A DNA stretch of 6,298 nucleotides from an uncultured bacterium. GTDB lineage: Bacteria; Planctomycetota; Phycisphaerae; Phycisphaerales; SM1A02. Positions 1 through 6,157 of the stretch are shown piece by piece. Position 1 is the stretch's first letter. Each line of letters starts with the position of its first letter. Below the pieces are notes generated by a model. It made no database searches. It was not told where the DNA came from and was given only the letters and a program-made list of their open reading frames with translations. A program made the position numbers and the translations under genes. The stretch is taken from assembly GCA_903867275.1 (NCBI GenBank), contig CAIPQY010000162.1, forward strand, positions 1-6,298, in the 5' to 3' direction.

Positions 1-253
1 GCACACCTTCGTCATGCAGAATGCGGCGCAGCGCGCGCGCGTAGGCCAGATCCTTGATCGGATTCACGCTGCCGCCGTGCAGCGGCGCGCCGAACCAACG
101 CACGCCGGCCTGGGCAAGCGAGGCCCGCGTCGCTTCGTCGGCATGGCCGGTGATGGCGATCACCTCGTGACCCGTCGCCTGCGCGGCGCGGATCAGGCTG
201 CCGCGGAAGGCCAGCACGCGGTGCGCGTCGCGACCGATCAGCGCGATCTTCAT
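1..253 (-). CDS. GT4-type glycosyltransferase, N-terminal fragment (runs off left edge)
   Basis: This is the first 84 codons of a gene read leftward from the ATG at 253-251; the rest lies outside the window. The protein begins MKIALIGRDAHRVLAFRG and continues SLIRAAQATGHEVIAI. A hydrophobic first strand, then FRGxLIxxAxxxGHEV, is the usual N-terminal acceptor-side Rossmann opening of GT4/GT1-like glycosyltransferases of O-antigen and capsule clusters. These enzymes move a sugar from a nucleotide-sugar donor to a growing lipid-linked glycan at the cytoplasmic face of the inner membrane. The start is well supported: a GGAG Shine-Dalgarno (complement of 263-266) sits 9 nt upstream, and the ATG overlaps the asparagine synthetase stop as ATGA (253-250), implying translational coupling. 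Donor, acceptor and linkage cannot be told because the C-terminal donor-binding half is missing. Confidence 0.8.
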   Translation of the reverse strand, partial: MKIALIGRDAHRVLAFRGSLIRAAQATGHEVIAITGHADEATRASLAQAGVRWFGAPLHGGSVNPIKDLAYARALRRILHDEGV

Positions 254-2202
254 GATGCCGCACTCCAGTGATCGGCCCACGTGCGGTACATCAGCAGACA
301 CCAGAGTTGATGCGGGTCCACGCGACCGTCCTGCGCAAAGGCGTCATGCAGCGACTGCACGCGCGACGCATCAAGCAGCGGATCCTGACGCATGCGCGCG
401 CTTGCAAGCAGGTCGCCGACCCACTCGCGCAGCGGCCCGCGCAGCCACCCTTCCAGCGGCACGGCGAACCCCGTCTTCGCGGCCGACATCGCTTCGGGTG
501 GCACATGGCGACCAAGCACCTGCCGCAACAGCCACTTGCCGCGTCCGTGCCGCACCTTCATGTGCGCGGGCAGCGACCAGGCGAACGCCACCACGCGATG
601 ATCGAGCAGCGGCACGCGCACCTCCAGGCCGCAGGCCATGCTGGCGCGATCCACCTTCACCAGCACGTCGTCCACCAGATAGCCGGTCTGGTCCATGAAC
701 TGCTGGCGGCGCATGAAGTCGGGAAGGCGTGCGGCCGCATCGTCGTTCCACCAGTCATGCGCGCCAGCGGCGTGAGCAGGCGTGTTCGATGGCTCGAAGA
801 TCTGCGTCACGCAGCGATAGGCGCCGGCCTCGTCGTTGCACGCAAGCATGCGTGCCCACTTGTGCACACGCTCGCCTGCCTGTCGTGTGCGCAGTGGCGC
901 CGGCAGAAGGGGGGCCGCGACCGCGAACACGCCATCCCATGCATCGCGCGACAGCGCCTGCACGCCGGCGCTCGCGAGTGCGCGCAAGGCGTGTGGCACG
1001 CGCCGCGTGCGCGACCAGCCACCGGCCGCGTGCACATGTCGGTGATAGCCGCCGAACACCTCGTCGCCACCATCGCCGGACAGCGCCACGGTGGCGTGCT
1101 GGCGCATCAGTCGGCTGATCAGCCAGGTTGCAAGCTGGCTGGAATCGGCGAAGGGTTCGTCGAAGATCTGCGGCATGCGGGGAATGCAGTCCAGCATGTC
1201 CGTCGCGTGGGCCTCGAGTTCCATCAGCGGCACGCCCAGTGCCTTGGCGGTTCGGCGCGCCCCCGCGCGTTCGTCGAAGCGTGCATCATCGAATCCAACG
1301 GTGAACGCGTGCAGGCGGGTTCGTGTGCCAGCCATGGCTGTCACGGCCGCCGAATCCACACCACCCGAAAGCAGCACGCCGATCGGCACATCCGACACCA
1401 GATGTTCCGCCGAAATGGAGTGCAGCAGGTCATCCAGACGTTCGGTCGCTTCCGCATCGCTGCATGCAAGTGGGTTGCGCGTGCCCTGCTCCGCCACGTC
1501 GAGCGCGTTCCACCAGCAGCGCAGGCGGTGGGCGCCGGTCGTCAGATCCACGCACAGCACATGGCCGGGGGGCACCTTGCATGCATCCTTCCAGATGCTG
1601 ACATCGCCCGGCACGCACGCGTGCACGAAGAATCCGCTCAGTGCCACTGGATCGATGTGGCGCATGAGTCCAGGCACCTGCAGCAGGGCCTTCAACTCGC
1701 TCGCGAAGGCGAATGTGCCGGACTGCGCACCGCCGACCCACGCATAGTGCAGCGGCTTGATGCCAAGGCGATCGCGCACCAGATGCAGGCGGCGCTCATG
1801 CCGGTCATGCACCGCAAAGGCGAACATGCCGGCGAAGCGAGGCAGTGCGGCGTCGATGCCCCAGGCCTCGATGGCTCCAAGCATCACCTCGGTGTCCGAG
1901 CGTCCTCGCCATCGCGCGCCGGCCGCGGCGAGTTCGGTGGCCAGTGCCGGAGCGTTGTACACCTCGCCGTTGAACACGATCGCGTATCGACCCGAGGCGC
2001 TCTCCATGGGTTGATGGCCCGCGGGAGACAGGTCGATCACGCTGAGGCGCGCATGCGCAAGCCCCACCGCATCGCGGTCGTGCCACAGGGTGCCGGCGTC
2101 GTCAGGGCCGCGGTGGCGCAGGCACGCGCGCATCGCGTTGAGCGTGCCGGCGGGATCCGGAAGCCTGCGTCGTGTGTCGAGAACACCCGCGATGCCGCAC
2201 AT
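250..2202 (-). CDS. asnB: Asparagine synthase (glutamine-hydrolysing) / AsnB-type amidotransferase
   Basis: This is a 650-aa class II glutamine amidotransferase fused to an ATP-pyrophosphatase synthetase domain. Ammonia released from glutamine at the N-terminus is used to amidate an adenylated carboxylate, classically aspartate to asparagine. It starts MCGIAG, so Cys2 becomes the N-terminal nucleophile after Met removal, which fixes the start at 2202. Visible landmarks are RHRGPDD (29-35), ARLSVIDLS (51-59), FNGEVYN (77-83), SDTE (102-105), the PP-loop SGGVDS (279-284), DEPFADSSQ (348-356), SGDGGDE (375-381), VKVDRASMACGLEVRVPLLD (515-534) and KTGFAVP (576-582). All catalytic signatures appear intact. 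At 650 aa it is longer than E. coli AsnB (about 554) and resembles the longer AsnB paralogues common in polysaccharide clusters, where they are thought to amidate sugar acids. Context, not sequence, suggests that glycan role; plain asparagine synthesis remains possible. I see no convincing Shine-Dalgarno. The gene runs leftward into a coupled glycosyltransferase. Confidence 0.95.
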   Translation of the reverse strand: MCGIAGVLDTRRRLPDPAGTLNAMRACLRHRGPDDAGTLWHDRDAVGLAHARLSVIDLSPAGHQPMESASGRYAIVFNGEVYNAPALATELAAAGARWRGRSDTEVMLGAIEAWGIDAALPRFAGMFAFAVHDRHERRLHLVRDRLGIKPLHYAWVGGAQSGTFAFASELKALLQVPGLMRHIDPVALSGFFVHACVPGDVSIWKDACKVPPGHVLCVDLTTGAHRLRCWWNALDVAEQGTRNPLACSDAEATERLDDLLHSISAEHLVSDVPIGVLLSGGVDSAAVTAMAGTRTRLHAFTVGFDDARFDERAGARRTAKALGVPLMELEAHATDMLDCIPRMPQIFDEPFADSSQLATWLISRLMRQHATVALSGDGGDEVFGGYHRHVHAAGGWSRTRRVPHALRALASAGVQALSRDAWDGVFAVAAPLLPAPLRTRQAGERVHKWARMLACNDEAGAYRCVTQIFEPSNTPAHAAGAHDWWNDDAAARLPDFMRRQQFMDQTGYLVDDVLVKVDRASMACGLEVRVPLLDHRVVAFAWSLPAHMKVRHGRGKWLLRQVLGRHVPPEAMSAAKTGFAVPLEGWLRGPLREWVGDLLASARMRQDPLLDASRVQSLHDAFAQDGRVDPHQLWCLLMYRTWADHWSAAS

Positions 2203-2251
2203 GCGAGCATGCTAGGGGACGCGTCGGAGGTCGCGTCGCGGTCGACGAGGC
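2203..2251. promoter_or_regulatory. Divergent intergenic control region with phased GAGG direct repeats
   Basis: This short gap separates the starts of the leftward asparagine synthetase operon and the rightward dehydratase operon, so promoters for both should lie in or next to it. GAGG recurs at 2227, 2247, 2257 and 2267, always at multiples of 10 bp. GACGAGG is exact at 2244-2250 and 2254-2260, followed by GAGGAGG at 2264-2270. GGAGGTCGC is exact at 2226-2234 and 2266-2274. An 8-bp palindrome AGCATGCT (2206-2213) lies just before the asparagine synthetase start. I see no convincing -35/-10 pair on either strand. The repeats are directly visible; a regulator-binding role is inference. If the dehydratase really starts at the GTG at 2291, the whole array is non-coding and the gap becomes 88 bp. 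Confidence 0.4.
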
Positions 2252-4252
2252 ATGACGAGGTGCGAGGAGGTCGCTGATACCATCTCGAACGTGCTTGCAA
2301 GCCTGGTTCATTGGCCGGTTCGGGCCAAGCTTTTTGTCGCGATGCTCGCTGATGCGGCATTGATGTCGTGCTGCATGTGGTGCGCATATTTCCTGCGATT
2401 GTCCATCCGTTACGAGCGTATCGACGCATTCTGGACGGAGCCCCTCGATCGTTCGTGGAAGGTCATGGCGATCGCGGCGGCGGTGATCGCGCCCATCTCC
2501 CTGTACGCGTTCGGCTTCTATCGCGAAGTCACCCGATTCGTCGGATCGGTCATCACGTTTCGCATCGTGAAGGGCATTGCCGTCACCACGGCCGTCTTGC
2601 TCGGCGTCGCCTTGTTCGTGCAGTCACGACCTTCGATCGCAAGCATGCTGGGTGCCTCGATGCGCCTGGGAACCCTGCAACTTCCATGGCCGGTCTTGCC
2701 GATCTTCGGTGCCTTGGGAGCGTTGGCGCTTCAGGCAAGCCGCGTGGCAGCTCGTGGGCTGCTCGCCGGCGTGCGTGCGGGTTCTCGCGGCAACAATGTG
2801 GCCATCTATGGCGTCGGAGCGGCAGGGCTGGGCTTGCATGCCGCGATCGTTCACGGAGGACAGGAGCGGGTCGTCGCGTTCTTCGATGACAACCCCAAGA
2901 TGGCGGGCCGCTCGGTCGACGGCATTCCGGTGTTTGCGGGTGATCGATGCGAGGAAGTGATCGCATCCCGAGACATTCGCACGGTGATGCTCGCACTGCC
3001 CAGGGCGGTTCGGAGTCGCCGAAGAAACATCATCGAGAAATTGACCGCGCTTGGCGCCACGGTGCTCACGGTTCCCACCATCGCCGAAATTGCGGATGGA
3101 TCCGTGCGCATGGACCAGCTTCGCCCGGTGACGGTGGAAGACCTGCTCGGCCGCGCGCCGGTGCAGATCCAGGTCGAGGCCTTCGAGCGTCTGGTTGTCT
3201 CCAAGTGCGTGATGGTCTCCGGTGCGGGTGGCTCGATCGGATCAGAACTGTGTCGCCGAGCGATCCGTGCGGGCTGCGCACGGCTGGTGCTTGTCGATCA
3301 GAGTGAACGCCATCTGTACGAGATCGAGACGGAAGTTCGCGATGCACTTGCGCTCGAGCGGCGAACGCTCGATGTCGTCGCCATTCTTGGATCGGTGACC
3401 GATTCCGTGCTGATGGAGCGCGTGATGCGGCAGCATGGCGTCGAAACGGTGTATCACGCGGCGGCTGCCAAGCACGTGCCGATACTCGAGAACCATGAAA
3501 GTGTGGGCGTCGAGACGAACGTGTTCGGGACGCTGGTGATGGCCGAGGCCGCGGCAAGTGCGGGCGTGCAGGCATTCATCCTGATCTCCACGGACAAGGC
3601 TGTGCGCCCAAGCAGCGTGATGGGTGCAAGCAAGCGGGCCGCCGAAATGGTGCTGCAGGCGATGCACGCCCAGCGCTCCGGCGGTACCCGATTCGCGATG
3701 GTGCGCTTCGGCAACGTGCTGGGATCCTCCGGCTCGGTTGTGCCGCGCTTTCGTGCCCAGATCGAGCATGGCGGTCCGGTGACGGTCACGCACGCGGACA
3801 TGGTGCGCTACTTCATGACCATCACGGAGGCCGTGGAGTTGGTGATGCAAGCCGGCGGACTGGCCGACGGAGGAGAGGTGTTCATGCTCGACATGGGCGA
3901 GCCGGTCCGGATCATGGATCTGGCCCGCAACATGATCCGCCTTGCGGGCTTTTCGGTGCGCGATCAGTCGCACCCTGGCGGCGACATCGAAATCGTGCAG
4001 ACCGGCATTCGGCCAGGCGAGAAGTTGGTGGAGGAACTGCGTCTCTCGGATCAGGCGCTTCCAACCAGGCATCCGTCGATCGCGATCGTTCAGGAGCCCT
4101 ATGCGCCTTGGGACCGGCTCGAGCCGCAGTTGCAGCGGCTTCGCGCCGCAGTCGATCAGCGCGATGACGCGCAGGTCCGCGGCATCCTTGGCGTGATGGT
4201 GGGTGGCTACAACGTCGAGGGTTCGAGGAGCGCTTCGGAACGGCGCTCCTGA
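2252..4252 (+). CDS. Membrane-bound UDP-sugar 4,6-dehydratase, WbpM/PglF/CapD family (polysaccharide biosynthesis protein)
   Basis: This 666-aa protein has the full architecture of the long membrane-bound dehydratases. About four transmembrane helices lie near residues 26-50, 71-90, 106-124 and 146-165. A first Rossmann-like nucleotide-binding domain follows (NVAIYGVGAAG from 182, FFDDNPKMAGR 210-220). The C-terminal extended-SDR catalytic domain opens with the NAD(P)-binding motif SGAGGSIGSE (323-332). The catalytic stretch STDKAVRPSSVMGASKR (446-462) has T447-D448-K449, with Met457 in place of the usual Tyr and Lys461, the Met-Lys arrangement known from WbpM and PglF, so it should be active. 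The likely reaction is UDP-GlcNAc to UDP-4-keto-6-deoxy-GlcNAc, the branch point to QuiNAc, FucNAc and bacillosamine. The gene leads the rightward operon. Its start is uncertain: the ATG at 2252 has only an abutting GAGG, while the GTG at 2291 (653 aa) better matches usual family N-termini but lies 20 nt from GAGGAGG. Confidence 0.93.
   Translation: MTRCEEVADTISNVLASLVHWPVRAKLFVAMLADAALMSCCMWCAYFLRLSIRYERIDAFWTEPLDRSWKVMAIAAAVIAPISLYAFGFYREVTRFVGSVITFRIVKGIAVTTAVLLGVALFVQSRPSIASMLGASMRLGTLQLPWPVLPIFGALGALALQASRVAARGLLAGVRAGSRGNNVAIYGVGAAGLGLHAAIVHGGQERVVAFFDDNPKMAGRSVDGIPVFAGDRCEEVIASRDIRTVMLALPRAVRSRRRNIIEKLTALGATVLTVPTIAEIADGSVRMDQLRPVTVEDLLGRAPVQIQVEAFERLVVSKCVMVSGAGGSIGSELCRRAIRAGCARLVLVDQSERHLYEIETEVRDALALERRTLDVVAILGSVTDSVLMERVMRQHGVETVYHAAAAKHVPILENHESVGVETNVFGTLVMAEAAASAGVQAFILISTDKAVRPSSVMGASKRAAEMVLQAMHAQRSGGTRFAMVRFGNVLGSSGSVVPRFRAQIEHGGPVTVTHADMVRYFMTITEAVELVMQAGGLADGGEVFMLDMGEPVRIMDLARNMIRLAGFSVRDQSHPGGDIEIVQTGIRPGEKLVEELRLSDQALPTRHPSIAIVQEPYAPWDRLEPQLQRLRAAVDQRDDAQVRGILGVMVGGYNVEGSRSASERRS
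4226..4250 (+). repeat. 8-bp perfect inverted repeat (stem-loop) over the dehydratase stop codon
   Basis: AGGAGCGC at 4226-4233 pairs perfectly with GCGCTCCT at 4243-4250 around the 9-nt loop TTCGGAACG. The last paired base is the T of the TGA stop (4250-4252). No T-tract follows, so it does not look like a standard intrinsic terminator. In the mRNA it could act as an attenuator, a processing or stability element, or a coupling structure between the dehydratase and the downstream transferase. The stem is seen directly; a function is inferred. GC-rich coding DNA yields such stems by chance fairly often. Confidence 0.35.
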
Positions 4253-4301
4253 AGGATTTCACCGCCTGCATCGCCGCTTTCGCGGCTACATTGCATCGGA
4301 G
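4253..4301 (+). promoter_or_regulatory. Leader between dehydratase and transferase genes, with a small GC hairpin
   Basis: This 49-nt spacer carries GAAGGA (4251-4256), a Shine-Dalgarno-like string overlapping the dehydratase stop. A five-pair hairpin GCCGC-TTTC-GCGGC (4273-4286) follows, then GGAG (4298-4301) directly touching the ATG at 4302. The GGAG is too close to work as a normal ribosome site and the GAAGGA is too far away (45 nt). The hairpin could shorten the effective distance from GAAGGA, or the transferase could rely on translation arriving from the upstream gene. There is no T-run, so I see no terminator. Confidence 0.25.
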
Positions 4302-5285
4302 ATGTCGCTCGAGGTCTTCGCAACCATCCTCGCCTCGTTCGCGCTCACGCGGATCCTGATCACGGTGTTGCCTCGCATCGGGTGGATGGATTCGGTCGGA
4401 GTCAGATCGTCGCATGCAAGCCCGACCCCGCGCGGCGGCGGCATGGCGTTCGTGCTGGTCGGGTTCGGTGTGGCCGCATGGATGTCGTGGCGAACCGAAC
4501 CACTGGATTCGACGATGTTCTGGGGCGTCCTGATGCCGTCGCTCGCCGTCGCGATCGTGGGTGCCGTGGATGACGCGCGAACGCTTTCGCCGGGGCTCCG
4601 GCTTGCGACCCATCTTGGTGCGTCGATCTTCGGCGCATGGTGGTTGCTGCGTGTGCCGGCCGTTTCGCCGCTCCTCATCCCGCTTGCGGCGATCGGTGTT
4701 GCGTGGTCGATCAACCTCTTCAACTTCATGGATGGAGCGGATGGATTCGTCGCCACGCAATCCATGGCCGCGCTCGCGCTGCTTGCGATGCTGCTTGGCG
4801 TTTCAGGCACGGGTGCCGATGGCGCCATCGCCCTCGTGATCGCGGCCGCCGTGGCCGGATTTCTGCCATGGAATCTGCCGCGCGCCCGCATCTTCATGGG
4901 TGATGCCGGGAGTGGCTGGCTCGGTGCCGTGATCGGCCTGTTGCTTCTGCGCAGTGCCACGCAGGCCCCATGGATCGCTCTCGGCGTGACGACCTGGCTT
5001 GCGCCGTTGTGGTGTGATGCGACGGTGTGCCTTCTGCGTCGGGCGCTGCGGGGGGACGATGTCCTGCGGCCACACCGGATCCATGCCTACCAATGGCTTC
5101 TGCGTCGGGTCGGGAGTCATGGCAGGATGCTGTTGCTGTGGTGGGTGCCGCTGCTGACGGTGTATCTGCCACTCGCGCTGGCCGTGGCGCTTGGGCAACA
5201 CCTCATCTTCGGAGCGGTGGCAGCCGTCCTTGGCTGCGTGCAGGCACTCCTGTGCGGCAGCGGCAGGTCCGAGGTCAAGGCGTGA
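4302..5285 (+). CDS. Undecaprenyl-phosphate sugar-1-phosphate transferase, WbpL/WecA (MraY-like) family
   Basis: This 327-aa polytopic membrane enzyme moves a HexNAc-1-phosphate from a UDP-sugar to undecaprenyl phosphate, the first committed step of a lipid-linked glycan. Family motifs appear in order: SSHASPTPRGGG (36-47), the VDD metal/lipid-phosphate motif (89-91), NLFNFMDGADG (138-148), GDAGS (200-204) and the cytoplasmic loop HRIHAYQ (258-264). The HRxHAYQ form resembles WbpL-type enzymes, which prefer 6-deoxy-HexNAc donors, more than MraY. Hydrophobic segments fill most of the rest, about nine to ten helices. I chose the ATG at 4302 because it places the first transmembrane helix (MSLEVFATILASFALTR) at the usual position. 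The frame stays open upstream to a GTG at 4203 (360 aa), but that extension is basic, not helix-like, and overlaps the dehydratase. The stop overlaps the next gene as GTGA (5282-5285). Confidence 0.9.
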   Translation: MSLEVFATILASFALTRILITVLPRIGWMDSVGVRSSHASPTPRGGGMAFVLVGFGVAAWMSWRTEPLDSTMFWGVLMPSLAVAIVGAVDDARTLSPGLRLATHLGASIFGAWWLLRVPAVSPLLIPLAAIGVAWSINLFNFMDGADGFVATQSMAALALLAMLLGVSGTGADGAIALVIAAAVAGFLPWNLPRARIFMGDAGSGWLGAVIGLLLLRSATQAPWIALGVTTWLAPLWCDATVCLLRRALRGDDVLRPHRIHAYQWLLRRVGSHGRMLLLWWVPLLTVYLPLALAVALGQHLIFGAVAAVLGCVQALLCGSGRSEVKA

Positions 5286-6157
5286 GCACCGACACCACCG
5301 TCGTGCTCGGCGCGGCAAGTCCCGTTGGAACGCGATTGCTGCACGCGCTGTCCGGCACGGGCGACCGCGTGATTGCCATCAGTCGTTCAACGCACGCGGC
5401 GTTTCCGGGCATCGAAGTGCGATCGATCGATCTGGCGAGTTCGGACGCTGGGCGTCAAATGCGTGAACTGCGGCCGACTCGAATCCTGTGCGTGGCGCCG
5501 ATCGTGGCAAGTGCGGCGGCGTTGCGTTTCACCGCCGAGGAAACGGGGGCGCGCATCGTCGCGTGCAGTTCCATGAGCACCATCGCCAAGAGCGCTTCGC
5601 CGCATGGTGCGGATCGCGAAGTCGCGCGGCAGCTTCTGCAGTCCGAGTCTGTCCTTCAGCACTCGAGCGTCTGGGGGCGATGCACCATCCTGCGGCCCAC
5701 CATGATCTGGGGTTCCGACCGGGACAGGAATGTCGCCCGCCTTCGAGGGCTCGCGGCGCGCCTGCGAATGCTGCCGTGTCCAGGCGAACCGACAGGTCTT
5801 CGACAGCCGGTTCACGAGTCGGACGTCGCTGCGGCGATCGTTGCGACGGCACGGCATGAGGGCACGGCTGGTCGGATCATGGAGATCGGCGGGGGCGAGC
5901 GTCTCAGTGTCACGCAACTGATTCGGCGTGTGGCCGAAGCGTCGGGTGTGCCCGCCGTCGAGATCCCGCATGGGATCTGGTCGCTGCTTTCGGCGTGGCC
6001 AGTGCGACCAGTCGTTCGGCGATGGCATGGCGTGCTGAGTCGCATGCGGCAGGATCAACTGGCGGACAATCGATGCGCAGCCGACCTGATCGACTTCCGT
6101 CCCCGCGGATTCCAGCCTGCGCAATCCGATGCCGAGCCTCGATCCGGAGCGCGGTGA
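5282..6157 (+). CDS. NAD(P)-dependent epimerase/dehydratase-like SDR protein with a degenerate active site
   Basis: This 291-aa extended-SDR-like protein starts at GTG 5282, overlaps the transferase stop (GTGA) and has a GAGG (5271-5274) 7 nt upstream, so translation is probably coupled. A Rossmann opening is clear: VVLGAASPVGTRLL (7-20), a second strand VIAISRS (30-36), the core strand-and-serine region VACSSMS (93-99), ILRPTMIWG (136-144), LRQPVHESDVAAAI (173-186), GGGERLS (203-209) and a C-terminal DFRPRGFQP (271-279). These features match sugar-nucleotide epimerases and reductases. However, the cofactor loop is GAASPVG rather than GxxGxxG, and where YxxxK is expected the protein has His108-xxx-Arg112 (PHGADREVARQLL). 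It may be a 4-ketoreductase or epimerase with altered chemistry, or a non-catalytic partner. By position it resembles the WbpK/WbpV reductase that accompanies WbpL and WbpM. Substrate unknown. Confidence 0.85.
   Translation: MSTDTTVVLGAASPVGTRLLHALSGTGDRVIAISRSTHAAFPGIEVRSIDLASSDAGRQMRELRPTRILCVAPIVASAAALRFTAEETGARIVACSSMSTIAKSASPHGADREVARQLLQSESVLQHSSVWGRCTILRPTMIWGSDRDRNVARLRGLAARLRMLPCPGEPTGLRQPVHESDVAAAIVATARHEGTAGRIMEIGGGERLSVTQLIRRVAEASGVPAVEIPHGIWSLLSAWPVRPVVRRWHGVLSRMRQDQLADNRCAADLIDFRPRGFQPAQSDAEPRSGAR

Noticed and set aside
268..2277. A 669-codon open frame on the plus strand antisense to the asparagine synthetase gene
   Set aside because: Its product is rich in His, Arg, Ala and Gln with no domain, whereas the opposite strand encodes a complete AsnB with every catalytic motif. 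Long antisense frames are expected in GC-rich genes.
2274..2300. A minus-strand promoter for asparagine synthetase: TTGCAA (2300-2295) and TATCAG (2279-2274)
   Set aside because: Each box matches only four of six consensus bases and the spacer is 15 bp, so it is no better than chance.
3242..4072. A 276-codon minus-strand frame inside the dehydratase gene
   Set aside because: It is low-complexity His/Arg-rich protein lying opposite the conserved catalytic domain; a shadow of the real gene.
4203..4301. A 33-codon N-terminal extension of the transferase from the GTG at 4203
   Set aside because: It would overlap the dehydratase by 50 bp, has no good SD, and adds a basic, non-hydrophobic segment not expected before the first helix of this family.
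3912..4760. A 282-codon minus-strand frame spanning the dehydratase/transferase junction
   Set aside because: Its product is Arg-rich with no recognisable fold, and it runs antisense to conserved motifs of both flanking genes.
5027..5281. An upstream extension of the SDR frame into the transferase gene
   Set aside because: The extra residues are Ala/Gly/Arg-rich and precede a normal Rossmann start. The GTG at 5282 has a well-spaced GAGG and the typical stop/start overlap.
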